64,000 nt of DNA, taken from positions 2,046,001 to 2,110,000 of the forward strand of contig NZ_CP022187.1 in the NCBI RefSeq assembly GCF_003111645.1. Direction: 5' to 3'. Below are positions 26,260 to 34,410 of the stretch, piece by piece; the first letter of the stretch is position 1; the number at the start of each line of letters is the position of its first letter. The DNA is from Parazoarcus communis (GTDB lineage: Bacteria; Pseudomonadota; Gammaproteobacteria; Burkholderiales; Rhodocyclaceae). The position numbers and the translations under genes were made by a program. Under the pieces are notes generated by a model. That model saw only the letters and a list, made by a program, of their open reading frames with translations. It did no database searches and was not told where the DNA came from.

Positions 26260-26370
26260 GACGTGTCTCCTGTTGGTCGGTAAAGCGACATGGCGTTCTG
26301 GATGACCGCTCACAGCCCCAGTGTGCCTTCGGCGTCGCATCCGCCGCATCAGGATTCCGACCGAAATCGC

Positions 26371-26387
26371 CTCATGATTTTCATGAG
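26371..26387. promoter_or_regulatory. Palindrome upstream of pqqA
   Basis: CTCATGA-TTT-TCATGAG is a perfect 7-3-7 inverted repeat, 112 bases upstream of the pqqA start in the 183-base gap to the next gene. It may be an operator for pqqA and the transport genes. The regulator is unknown; the MoxX-like protein at 60905 is one candidate. Confidence 0.5.
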
Positions 26388-26442
26388 ATCCAGGATCAAA
26401 GGGATCAAAGGGGTCAGAGTCGTTTGATCGCTTCGTTTCGCC

Positions 26443-26658
26443 TCAACCCACCGCGCGCTTGAAGATCCAGTTGCGGTTGGTATTGCTGTCCGGTGCCTGC
26501 ATCAGCTCCCAGCCCTGGGCGCCGAGCTTGTTCAGCTCCGCCAGCACGACCTCCGTATAGGCGCGCAGGCGGTCTTTTTCGCGGCTGCCGTGGGCGCGGG
26601 CGACGTCTTCGGCGATCTGGTGGATGTCGCTGCGGATCTGGTACTCAAAGCATTGCAT
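26443..26658 (-). CDS. DUF4177-like small protein
   Basis: A 71-aa protein. The pattern FEYQIRSD ... LNKLGAQGWELMQAPDSNTN ... NWIFKRA is that of DUF4177 (small alpha-beta proteins with an LN-LG-GWE motif). Function is unknown. It is divergent from arfB, with its start 24-90 bases from the possible arfB starts, and lies upstream of the pqqA promoter region. Confidence 0.75.
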   Translation of the reverse strand: MQCFEYQIRSDIHQIAEDVARAHGSREKDRLRAYTEVVLAELNKLGAQGWELMQAPDSNTNRNWIFKRAVG

Positions 26659-26747
26659 AGGGTGCTCGATAGGGTGATGAGGTGCGCATGGCAGGACGCC
26701 AGCACATGGGCGACAATAACACCCAACTCCTGCACCGGCCGCCCCGC

Positions 26748-27152
26748 ATGCGCATCCATTTCACCATCCTGCCGGAAGAAGTCGACATTACCGCCATCCG
26801 CGCCCAGGGCTCGGGTGGGCAGAACGTCAACAAGGTGTCGAACGCGGTGCACCTGCGCTTCGACATCGCCGCATCGTCGCTGCCCGAGGCCATCCGCGAG
26901 CGCCTGCTGCGCCTCGGCGACCAGCGCATCAGCAAGGACGGCGTGATCATCATCAAGGCACAGGCCTTTCGCAGCCTGGAAAAGAATCGTGCCGAGGCAA
27001 TCCGCCGACTGGAGGAACTCATCGAGAGCGCGGCCACGGTGCAAAAGACGCGCCGACCGACGCGCCCCACCCGGGGCTCGGTTACGCGCCGGCTTGAAGG
27101 CAAGACCCGGCGCGCCGCGGTCAAGGCCGGAAGAGGAAGGGTCGGCGAGTAG
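26748..27152 (+). CDS. arfB: Alternative ribosome-rescue factor ArfB (peptidyl-tRNA hydrolase)
   Basis: 134 aa from ATG 26748, chosen because MRIHFTILPEEVDITAIRAQ lines up with the N-terminus of E. coli ArfB; upstream in-frame ATGs at 26706 (AGGA nine bases before) and 26688 (GAGG five bases before) have better ribosome sites and would add 14-20 residues. The catalytic GGQ sits in RAQGSGGQNVNK. The basic C-terminal tail (KTRRPTRPTR ... KTRRAAVKAGRGRV) enters the empty mRNA channel. It releases nascent chains from stalled ribosomes. Confidence 0.93.
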   Translation: MRIHFTILPEEVDITAIRAQGSGGQNVNKVSNAVHLRFDIAASSLPEAIRERLLRLGDQRISKDGVIIIKAQAFRSLEKNRAEAIRRLEELIESAATVQKTRRPTRPTRGSVTRRLEGKTRRAAVKAGRGRVGE

Positions 27153-27439
27153 CATCCGTCGGCAACCCTGTCATAATGGAGGCGCTGCACGAGCGGGCGA
27201 GGCTCTGCCTGACCACCGAATCAGCGCATCATGCCTCTCCGCGCAAGGCGCGAACGCATGACCGCCAATGACATCCCCCACAACGGTGCCCTCGTGGAGG
27301 ACAAGCCTCCGACCGGGGTCATCCGGCGGCGCCCATTTATCTTGTGCTGCTCCCCTCGGAAACGGAAGCATCAAGTAACCGTTTCTCCTTCCTTCACCCG
27401 CGTTCGATTCTGCCCTACGGGGCAATCAGAGGAGGCCAC

Positions 27440-27616
27440 TTGGCCAAGCCAAATTACCAGTTCGAGAAACGCCAGCGAGACCTGGCAAAGAAGCGCAAGC
27501 AGGAAGAAAAACGCATCCAGAAACTCGCCGCCAAGGCGGCAGGCGGCAGCGACGACAATGCCGACGCCGAGCCTGAAGTTGAAGCAGCAGAAAGCAACAC
27601 CCCGCCGCTTGCCTGA
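27440..27616 (+). CDS. Small basic conserved protein with TTG start
   Basis: About 58 aa from TTG 27440, four bases after a strong AGAGGAGG. The N-terminal AKPNYQFEKRQRDLAKKRKQ pattern is a recurring small betaproteobacterial protein, very rich in Lys, Arg, Glu and Gln and probably helical; the C-terminus is acidic. A longer frame from ATG 27344 does not look coding. Function is unknown. Upstream bases 27153-27439 contain no gene I can support and may be a long 5' leader. Confidence 0.75.
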   Translation: MAKPNYQFEKRQRDLAKKRKQEEKRIQKLAAKAAGGSDDNADAEPEVEAAESNTPPLA

Positions 27617-27651
27617 GGCCTGAAGCGGTCAAGCGCAGCGACGGCCACACG

Positions 27652-27670
27652 GGATGGTGCGCCACCATCC
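27652..27670. terminator. Hairpin between convergent genes
   Basis: GGATGGTG-CGC-CACCATCC is a perfect 8-bp stem between the small basic gene and the stop of the convergent DUF411 gene. It probably serves both as a terminator, though no clear T-run follows. Confidence 0.5.
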
Positions 27671-28138
27671 TCAGTGGCTGGCGAAAACCTCGTGACTGCC
27701 GTCGCTGCCGAAACTGACGACCTTGTAACGATCGGCCGGATACGGCCCCTCCATGCCAGGCGAACCCATCGGCATGCCCGGCGCCGAGATGCCGACGATC
27801 TTCGGCTGCTCGGTCAGCATCCGCTTCACATCAGCGGCCGGCACATGGCCTTCGACCACATAGCCGCCCACCTTCGCGGTGTGGCACGAGCCGAGCGCCT
27901 GCGGTACGCCGGCGCTGCGCTTGACGTCGCTCATCTGCGCTGAAGCGATCTCTTTCACCTTGAAGCCGTTCTCACGCATGTGCTCGGCCCATTTGCCGCA
28001 ACAGCCGCAATTCGGGTCCTTGTACATCGTCACCTCCTCGCCGGCAGCCAGTGCAGGCGAGGCCGATACGGCCGCGACCAGCGCGGTGGCGAGCACGAGT
28101 CGATGCGGAAGACGGAATCGTGTGGAATGCGGGTTCAT
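27671..28138 (-). CDS. DUF411 metal-binding protein (CopG-like)
   Basis: A 155-aa exported protein. The signal peptide ends SPALAAG. The DUF411 motif MYKDPNCGCCGKWAEHMREN provides a CxCC thiol set, and a later CHTAKVGGYVVEGHVPA motif holds Cys and His residues. Such proteins occur in copper-resistance loci and probably bind Cu(I) in the periplasm. It ends the copper block at its left side, 35 bases beyond the sensor kinase gene and on the same strand. Confidence 0.88.
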   Translation of the reverse strand: MNPHSTRFRLPHRLVLATALVAAVSASPALAAGEEVTMYKDPNCGCCGKWAEHMRENGFKVKEIASAQMSDVKRSAGVPQALGSCHTAKVGGYVVEGHVPAADVKRMLTEQPKIVGISAPGMPMGSPGMEGPYPADRYKVVSFGSDGSHEVFASH

Positions 28139-28173
28139 GAAACCTCCTTGTGACAGTTTGATATCCGGGCCAA

Positions 28174-29559
28174 TCAGGAAAAAGACGCCAGCGGAAGGAC
28201 AATCTCGAAGACCGTGCGCCCCGCGTCCGATACTGCGCTCACGCGCCCGCCGTGGGCCTCGACAATCGAGCGGGTGATGGCCAACCCCAGTCCGGCGCCC
28301 TCGCCATGCCGGTGACGCTCCGGCCCTGCGCGGTGAAAGCGTTCAAAGATCCGGCCAAGCTGCTCGGGGGCGATGCTGTCGCCGGCGTTGCACACCCGCA
28401 GCACGGCCTCACCCTTCGAAGCCGAAACATCGATGTCCACCGTTGTGCCGCGCGACGCGTGCCTGAGGGCATTCGACAGCAGGTTTGAAACCGCGCGCCG
28501 CAACATCAGTCGGTCGCCGCTGACCCGTGCTTCTCCGTTGACCTCGACACGCACGCCCTGTTCCTCGGCGAGCGCATCGTAGAACTCTGCCAGCGCGCGT
28601 GCCTCGTCGGCCAGCGACACCACTTCGGCGGGTCGCGGCAGGTGTCCGTTCTCGGTCTGCGCCAGAAACAGCATGTCGCTCACCATGCGCGCGATGCGTT
28701 CGTACTCCTCCAGATTCGAGCCAAGCACTTCGCGGTACTCTTCGGTGCTGCGCGCACGCGACAGCGCGACGGCGGTCTGCGTCATCAGGTTGGAGACCGG
28801 CGTGCGCAGTTCGTGGGCGATATCGGCGGAGAAGTCGGCGAGGCGCTGGAAGGACCGTTCGAGGCGTTCGAACATGCCGTTGAGCGCCTCTACCAGTTCG
28901 CGCACCTCGGCCGGCGCATCGCCCTCGATCAGGCGTACGCCGAGACGATCCGCCGACTGCCGCCTTGCCACCTCGGTCACCCGGCGCAGGGGTGCGAGAC
29001 CTCTGTGCGCGGCCAGCCAGCCCAGCAGCGCGGCCACGGCCGTCGCCACCACGATACCGATCCACATCCGCATGCGCACCTCGTCGAGGAAGCGGGTGTG
29101 ATGAACAATATCAAGCCCGAGCAGCACCCGGACCGGACGCGAGGAAAGCGGCATCTCCAGCACTGTTTCGCGCCCCACGAAGTCACGCCCGTCCAGCCGC
29201 CACGCCCCGCTACCATTGGCGAGAGCCTCGCCTGCGAGTTGGGCAGGGGCAAACTGTGATGCGTTGAGCACGTAGATCACGCTGCCCTCATCGTCGCGCA
29301 TCAACAGCGACACCCCGTCGTGACCGGTAAAGGCATCGTCCAGCGCCTGCGGAAGCGCCTCCAGCTCCGCAGCAGAACCCACCCGCTGCAACAGCTTGGC
29401 GATCAGGCTGAACTTGCCCGACAGTTCGTGCTCGTCCAGCTCGCGAAAGTGATCCTCGGCAGCACGTCCGAGCACGACCCCGACGACAATAAGCAGACAG
29501 GCGGTGAGTACCGCGAAGAGCAATCCCAGGCGTGCGGTCAGCGACAGCGGAACGCGCAC
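28174..29559 (-). CDS. cusS: Heavy-metal sensor histidine kinase CusS-like
   Basis: About 461 aa from GTG 29559 (VRVPLSLTARLGLLFAVLTA). The open frame continues upstream inside cusR and is not used. Two membrane helices flank a periplasmic domain of about 130 residues, then HAMP, the H-box DFSADIAHELRTPVSNLM, an N-box (LRRAVSNLLSNALRHA) and the GEGAGLGLAI ATP-lid box. It senses copper or silver in the periplasm and phosphorylates the linked regulator. It begins three bases after the cusR stop. Confidence 0.92.
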   Translation of the reverse strand: MRVPLSLTARLGLLFAVLTACLLIVVGVVLGRAAEDHFRELDEHELSGKFSLIAKLLQRVGSAAELEALPQALDDAFTGHDGVSLLMRDDEGSVIYVLNASQFAPAQLAGEALANGSGAWRLDGRDFVGRETVLEMPLSSRPVRVLLGLDIVHHTRFLDEVRMRMWIGIVVATAVAALLGWLAAHRGLAPLRRVTEVARRQSADRLGVRLIEGDAPAEVRELVEALNGMFERLERSFQRLADFSADIAHELRTPVSNLMTQTAVALSRARSTEEYREVLGSNLEEYERIARMVSDMLFLAQTENGHLPRPAEVVSLADEARALAEFYDALAEEQGVRVEVNGEARVSGDRLMLRRAVSNLLSNALRHASRGTTVDIDVSASKGEAVLRVCNAGDSIAPEQLGRIFERFHRAGPERHRHGEGAGLGLAITRSIVEAHGGRVSAVSDAGRTVFEIVLPLASFS

Positions 29560-29561
29560 GC

Positions 29562-30242
29562 TCAGCTCTCCCCGGTCGCTTCGAGCACGTAGCCCATGCC
29601 GCGCACGGTACGGATCAGGCGCGGCTCGAAGGGCTCGTCCACCTTGGCGCGCAACCGCCGCACGGCCACTTCGATCACGTTGGTGTCGCTGTCGAAATTC
29701 ATGTCCCACACCTGCGAGGCGATCAGCGAACGCGGCAGCACCTCGCCCTGCCGCCGCAGCAGCAACTCAAGCAGCGCGAACTCCTTGGCGGTGAGGTCGA
29801 TGCGCACACCCGCGCGCAGCACGCGCCTGCGCACGAGGTCGAGTTCGAGGTCGGCCGCACGCAGCAGCTCGGGCTCCTTCGCCTTGCCCCGGCGCAACAG
29901 GGTACGCACACGGGCAAGCAGCTCGGAAAAGGCAAACGGCTTCACCAGGTAGTCATCGGCCCCGAGCTCCAGGCCACGCACCCTGTCCTCGACCTGGTCG
30001 CGCGCCGTAAGAAAGAGCACCGGCATCTCCTGCCCCTGCCCGCGCACGGTCTGCAATACGCCCCAGCCATCAAGCGAGGGCAGCATCACGTCGAGCACGA
30101 TCAGGTCGTAACCGCCGCCAAGCGCCAGGTGCAGACCGTCGAGTCCGTCGCGCGCGAGATCGACCACGAAGCCCGCCTCGACCAGGCCCTGGCGCAGGTA
30201 GTCGCCGGTTTTGGGTTCGTCCTCGACAATCAGGATCTTCAC
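29562..30242 (-). CDS. cusR: Heavy-metal response regulator CusR-like
   Basis: A 226-aa OmpR/PhoB-type regulator. The receiver domain has ILIVEDE, the phospho-acceptor in [14 protein letters not shown], and LTARD. The C-terminal winged helix has [20 protein letters not shown] and [16 protein letters not shown], typical of CusR/CopR. It is divergent from the cupredoxin gene. A perfect palindrome that fits its class lies 66 bases upstream. Confidence 0.94.
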   Translation of the reverse strand: MKILIVEDEPKTGDYLRQGLVEAGFVVDLARDGLDGLHLALGGGYDLIVLDVMLPSLDGWGVLQTVRGQGQEMPVLFLTARDQVEDRVRGLELGADDYLVKPFAFSELLARVRTLLRRGKAKEPELLRAADLELDLVRRRVLRAGVRIDLTAKEFALLELLLRRQGEVLPRSLIASQVWDMNFDSDTNVIEVAVRRLRAKVDEPFEPRLIRTVRGMGYVLEATGES

Positions 30243-30307
30243 GGCTTGCCCGCCTCGAATGCAGTGTTCCCCATATTGTGCCCGCCGCCGCCCAGCGTCG
30301 AGCCAGG

Positions 30308-30323
30308 ATTACAAAGATGTAAT
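30308..30323. promoter_or_regulatory. CusR/CopR-type operator
   Basis: ATTACA-AAGA-TGTAAT is a perfect 6-4-6 palindrome between divergent cusR and the cupredoxin gene. It matches the form of CopR/CusR boxes in proteobacteria. It would let the regulator control both directions. No further perfect copy was seen upstream of cusC. Confidence 0.72.
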
Positions 30324-30494
30324 GTTCGCGTCAGCTTTCTGTCCGTCACCGACAGGCAAGATTGCGTGGCTCAAGTCGGACACGTATCTTCGTTGCCCCG
30401 CCTATCACCAAGACTGACCATCCATGACCTCTTGCGCCCGCAACAACAGCTTCAACGCAATTTCCACGCTGCCCGGGCACGAGCGGAGGCAGCC

Positions 30495-30995
30495 ATGACC
30501 AGCCGCCGCCGCTTTATTGCTGCCGGTATCGCCAGCGGCTTGCTTGGCTTCACCTCCATGGCGCGCGCCCATGGCGACGCTGCCCACACTGGCAAGGCAA
30601 AGACACCCGATGCCGCCGAGCAGCAGGCGTGGGGAATTGCCGGCGCACCCGGCAAGGCGCACCGCACGATCCGCATCGAAATGAGCGACGACATGCGCTT
30701 CACCCCGGACCGTATCGCGGTGAGGCTGGGCGAAACCATCCGCTTCGAGCACCACAACACGGGTGCGGTACTGCACGAGATGGTCATCGGCACGCCGGAA
30801 ACACTCGCCGAGCACGCAGCCCTGATGATGCGTTTTCCAGACATGGTGCATGACGAGCCGTGGATGGCGCACGTCCCGGCCGGCGAGAAGGCGGAAATGA
30901 CCTGGACCTTCAACCGCGCAGGGGATTTCGAATTTGCCTGCCTGATGCCGGGCCACTATCAGGCAGGCATGAAAGGCGCGCTCATCGTCCGTTGA
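30495..30995 (+). CDS. Periplasmic cupredoxin-domain protein
   Basis: 166 aa from ATG 30495, after GGAGGCAGCC; the long upstream frame is not coding. The N-terminus MTSRRRFIAAGIASGLLGF is a likely Tat signal. The cupredoxin core has FTPDRIAVRLGETIRFEHHN, HEMVIGTPE and FACLMPGHYQAGM, giving a plausible His-Cys-His-Met type 1 copper site. It probably binds or carries copper in the periplasm. It is the first gene of the rightward copper operon. Confidence 0.88.
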   Translation: MTSRRRFIAAGIASGLLGFTSMARAHGDAAHTGKAKTPDAAEQQAWGIAGAPGKAHRTIRIEMSDDMRFTPDRIAVRLGETIRFEHHNTGAVLHEMVIGTPETLAEHAALMMRFPDMVHDEPWMAHVPAGEKAEMTWTFNRAGDFEFACLMPGHYQAGMKGALIVR

Positions 30996-31059
30996 GCCGG
31001 AGGCTAACGCCACTCACCGCCACGGCAATCACTCGTACAGACCCACATAAGGAACAGCC

Positions 31060-31410
31060 ATGAAAACCACCCTCGCCACCCTTGCCGTCGCCACCTTCGC
31101 CACCCTCGCGATCAGTGCCCCTGCGCTTGCCAGCAACGACCACGCTGGGCACCAGGCCGGCATGGGCAACATGCACGACGCTGCCGGGATGATGTCAGAG
31201 GGCACGGTGAAAAAGCTCGACGCGGCTGCAGGCAAGCTCACCATCAGCCACGGCCCGCTCGCCAACCTCGACATGCCGCCCATGACCATGGTGTTTCGCG
31301 CCAGCGATCCTGCCCTGCTGAATGGCGTAAAGGTTGGAGACAGGATCCGCTTCAAGGCGGAGCGCGTCAGTGGTGCCTTTACCGTGACCGAACTGGAAGT
31401 CGCCAAGTAA
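31060..31410 (+). CDS. cusF: Periplasmic copper-binding protein CusF-like
   Basis: A 116-aa protein. A signal peptide ends PALAS. A His/Met-rich segment (NDHAGHQAGMGNMHDAAGMM) precedes the CusF barrel, with TISHGPLANLDMPPMTMVF carrying the His and Met ligands of the family, ending in a VTELEVAK strand. It carries Cu(I) or Ag(I) to the CusCBA pump. It lies 64 bases after the cupredoxin gene. Confidence 0.93.
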   Translation: MKTTLATLAVATFATLAISAPALASNDHAGHQAGMGNMHDAAGMMSEGTVKKLDAAAGKLTISHGPLANLDMPPMTMVFRASDPALLNGVKVGDRIRFKAERVSGAFTVTELEVAK

Positions 31411-31578
31411 TCCGTCCCCCGGTGATCGCTCCCCACGGGGCCGGGGCGCAGCACGGGTCGGGCCGGCTACGCACCAGCGCGCACCGTCGAATCCACTGCT
31501 GGAACCGCCCCGCATGCCTCGCCTGAACGCGAACTGCAAGCGACTCCTTGTCTGAAACTCTCTTTCATCAAGGCCGCC

Positions 31579-32856
31579 ATGACTGATCTGCGCCTTCCCC
31601 GGGGACTGCTGGCAACTTCGGTCCTCTATGCCTTGCTCAGTGCCGCGCCGGCGCTGGCCGACGGCCCGATGCTCGGCGGCAGCGTCGACGGACTGATCGA
31701 ACATGCCCGCCTCCACAACCCGGCCTTTGCCGCCGAACGGGCCGAGGCCGAGGCTGCACGCGAGCGCATCGAACCCGCCGGCGCGCTGCCAGACCCGGCA
31801 TTCCAGATCGAACTGATGGACGCCACCAACACCATGCGCGGTGGCGGCACAACGATTCTGCCGGGCGAGGTGGGCGAAACCCGCTATCGCGTGGTGCAGT
31901 CGTTTCCCGCCTGGGGCAAACGCGAACTCGACGTCCGCGCCGCCACCGCACGTGCAGGACGCGCCGACGCCGGACGCGAAGCAGTGTGGCTGGAGCTGAG
32001 CGCGAGCATCAAGGGCGCGTGGCTGCGCTACTACGCAGCCGACCGCGAAGCCGTATTGAACCGGGACGCACTGCGCCTGCTGCAGGGTCTTGAGGAAATC
32101 ACCCTCTCACGCTACCGCCTCGGCCTGCTGCCGCAGCAGGCCGTACTGCGCGCGCAACGCGAGATCACCGCCCAGCGCCTGTCCCTGGTTGCCGTCGAGC
32201 AGCGCCGCCGCACGGCCGCCGCCGCCCTCAACGCACTGCTCGCGCGCGCACCGAACAGCCCGCTTGCCGCACCGGCGGAACCGGCGCCGCTCGTCGACCT
32301 GCCGCCCATCGACCAGCTGCTGACACATACCCGCGACCGTAACCCGCTGCTTGCAGCCGAAGCCGCCGGCGTTGAAGCCGCCCGCTTCGAGCGCGACCGC
32401 ACCTGGCGCGACCGCTACCCGGACTTCAGCATCGGCCTCACCAACAACCGTCCGCGCGGGGGCGACCCATCATGGGATGTGATGTTCGAGGTCATGATTC
32501 CGCTGCAGCAATCGGCACGGCGGGCCCGCGAGCGCGAGGCGACCTACATGCTGACAGCTGCCGACGCCCGCCGCGAAGCGGTGGAGGCGAAGCTGCAGGG
32601 TGAGCTTGGCAGCGCACATGCAGCCTACAGCGCGGGCCACGACAGCCTGCGCCTGTTGCGCGGCACCCTGCTGCCGCAGGCAGAAGCCACGCGTGACGCC
32701 AGCCGCTCGGCCTTTGCCGCCGGCAGCGTCGACTTCGACACCGTGCTCGAAGCCGAGCGCCAGTTGGTGGCCACCCGCCTCGCCCTGCTGCAGGCCGAAC
32801 TCGACGCACGCCTTGCATTGACCGAACTCGAAAAGATTGCTGGAGAGCTGCCGTGA
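31579..32856 (+). CDS. cusC: Outer-membrane efflux protein, TolC family (CusC/CzcC)
   Basis: A 425-aa protein with a signal peptide (SVLYALLSAAPALAD) and the two long coiled helical repeats of TolC-type channels, here about residues 40-220 and 235-420. The FTNNRPRGGDPSWDV-like segment and PLQQSARRAREREA fit heavy-metal types. Its stop overlaps the cusB start, so it belongs to the CusCBA pump. Confidence 0.9.
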   Translation: MTDLRLPRGLLATSVLYALLSAAPALADGPMLGGSVDGLIEHARLHNPAFAAERAEAEAARERIEPAGALPDPAFQIELMDATNTMRGGGTTILPGEVGETRYRVVQSFPAWGKRELDVRAATARAGRADAGREAVWLELSASIKGAWLRYYAADREAVLNRDALRLLQGLEEITLSRYRLGLLPQQAVLRAQREITAQRLSLVAVEQRRRTAAAALNALLARAPNSPLAAPAEPAPLVDLPPIDQLLTHTRDRNPLLAAEAAGVEAARFERDRTWRDRYPDFSIGLTNNRPRGGDPSWDVMFEVMIPLQQSARRAREREATYMLTAADARREAVEAKLQGELGSAHAAYSAGHDSLRLLRGTLLPQAEATRDASRSAFAAGSVDFDTVLEAERQLVATRLALLQAELDARLALTELEKIAGELP

Positions 32857-34409
32857 ATTCAGGCCTGAATCGCTCGCTGACCGCACTTGCGGTCGTACTC
32901 GCCCTTGGCGCAGGCTACTGGGCAGGCAGCCGTAACGATGCCATGCCCAACGCGATGGACACGGCAGCAGCGCCTGCAGGCACTGCACAAGGCGACGCCA
33001 GCGGTGAGGCGCGCAAGATTCTTTATTACCGCAACCCGATGGGCCTGCCCGACACCTCGCCCGAGCCCAAGAAGGACTCGATGGGGATGGACTACATTCC
33101 GGTGTATGCCGACGACACGCCGGACGACAGCGGCGTGGTCCGTGTCAGCCCTGCGCGGGTACAGACCCTGGGGGTGAAGACCGCGCTGGCTGAAAACAAG
33201 GTGCTCGACGCCGTTGTTCGCGCCGTGGGTCGTATCGAAGTCAATGAACGCACCGTGGTCGACGTTGCCCCCCGCTTCGAAGGCTGGATCGAACGCCTCT
33301 ACGTCAATGCCGTGGGCGACCCGGTTCGTCGCGGCCAGCCGCTGTTTTCGGTGTACAGCCCCGAGCTGCAGTCCGCCGGCGAGGAGCTGAATATTGCCGA
33401 ACGCCTGCAGCGCAGCAGCGCCGGCAGCGATCCCGTCGCCGCCGAAGCGGCCGCCCGCCTCGCCGATGCCACCCGCGCACGCCTGCGCAACTGGGAGATC
33501 GCGGCGCCGGCCGGCGGAAAAGTCCCGTCGCGCCAGACCTTCAACGCCCCCGCCAATGGCGTGGTGCTGGAAAAACGCGCGGTTCAGGGGGCACGCTTCA
33601 TGGCAGGCGAGGCGATCTACCGCATTGCCGATCTCTCCACCGTGTGGGTCATCGCCGACATCTTCGAGCAGGACCTGGCCCGGGTACGGGTCGGCCAGGC
33701 GGCGACGATCAGCCTCGACGCCTTTCCCGGACGCAGCTTCGAGGCCCGCGTCGATTATCTCTACCCCACGCTCAACAGCGCCACCCGCTCCACGCCGGTG
33801 CGACTGACGCTCGACAATCGTGACGGTCTGCTGCGCCCGGGCATGTTCGCGCATGTCGATCTGGCCAGCGCTGGCGCTGCGCCACGCGTGACCGTGCCGA
33901 TTTCGGCAGTGATCGACGATGGCGCCCGTCAGGTCGTGCTGCTCGCCCTCGACGAGGGCCGCTTCAAGCCGCAGCCGGTCAAGCTCGGACAACGCGGACG
34001 CACCGAGGTGGAAGTGCTCGACGGCGTGCAGGCAGACGACCGCGTGGTGGTGTCGGCCAACTTCCTGATCGACTCCGAGAGTCAGCTCAAGGCCGCGCTC
34101 TCCAATCTGAGCGAAGCGGACGAAGCCGCAACCACCAGTTACGAGGCCTCTGGCGTATTCGAGGCCGCCGACACCGAAAGCGGCACGGCGACCTTCACCC
34201 ACGAGCCGATTCCCGCCCTGAAATGGCCGGACATGACCATGGATTTTGGCCTCGACACCCCCGAGCTGACCGCTGACATCGCGCCGGGCACCCCGGTCCG
34301 CTTCACCTTCGAGCAACGTGCGCCGGGCGAATTCGTCATCACCCGCATCGACGAGGTGAAGCCAGGCGCCGCAAGCGCTGCGTCCGACAGCGCCCACGGG
34401 AGCCACTGA
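32853..34409 (+). CDS. cusB: RND periplasmic adaptor CusB with CusF-like C-terminal domain
   Basis: A 518-aa adaptor, longer than E. coli CusB (407 aa). The order is an N-terminal anchor, a heavy-metal-binding domain (YYRNPMGLPDTSPEPKKDSM), then barrel-sandwich and beta-barrel adaptor regions. About residues 430-505 form a second CusF-like fold (FTHEPIPALKWPDMTMDFGL, then FTFEQ). The metal chaperone domain is thus fused to the adaptor in addition to the separate cusF. The GTG start overlaps the cusC stop and cusA follows after one base. Confidence 0.93.
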   Translation: MNSGLNRSLTALAVVLALGAGYWAGSRNDAMPNAMDTAAAPAGTAQGDASGEARKILYYRNPMGLPDTSPEPKKDSMGMDYIPVYADDTPDDSGVVRVSPARVQTLGVKTALAENKVLDAVVRAVGRIEVNERTVVDVAPRFEGWIERLYVNAVGDPVRRGQPLFSVYSPELQSAGEELNIAERLQRSSAGSDPVAAEAAARLADATRARLRNWEIAAPAGGKVPSRQTFNAPANGVVLEKRAVQGARFMAGEAIYRIADLSTVWVIADIFEQDLARVRVGQAATISLDAFPGRSFEARVDYLYPTLNSATRSTPVRLTLDNRDGLLRPGMFAHVDLASAGAAPRVTVPISAVIDDGARQVVLLALDEGRFKPQPVKLGQRGRTEVEVLDGVQADDRVVVSANFLIDSESQLKAALSNLSEADEAATTSYEASGVFEAADTESGTATFTHEPIPALKWPDMTMDFGLDTPELTADIAPGTPVRFTFEQRAPGEFVITRIDEVKPGAASAASDSAHGSH

Positions 34410-34410
34410 C

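Noticed and set aside
29532-30494. A 487-codon frame reading into the cupredoxin gene
   Set aside because: Its first part is antisense to cusR and crosses the palindromic promoter; the real gene starts at 30495 with a Tat signal.
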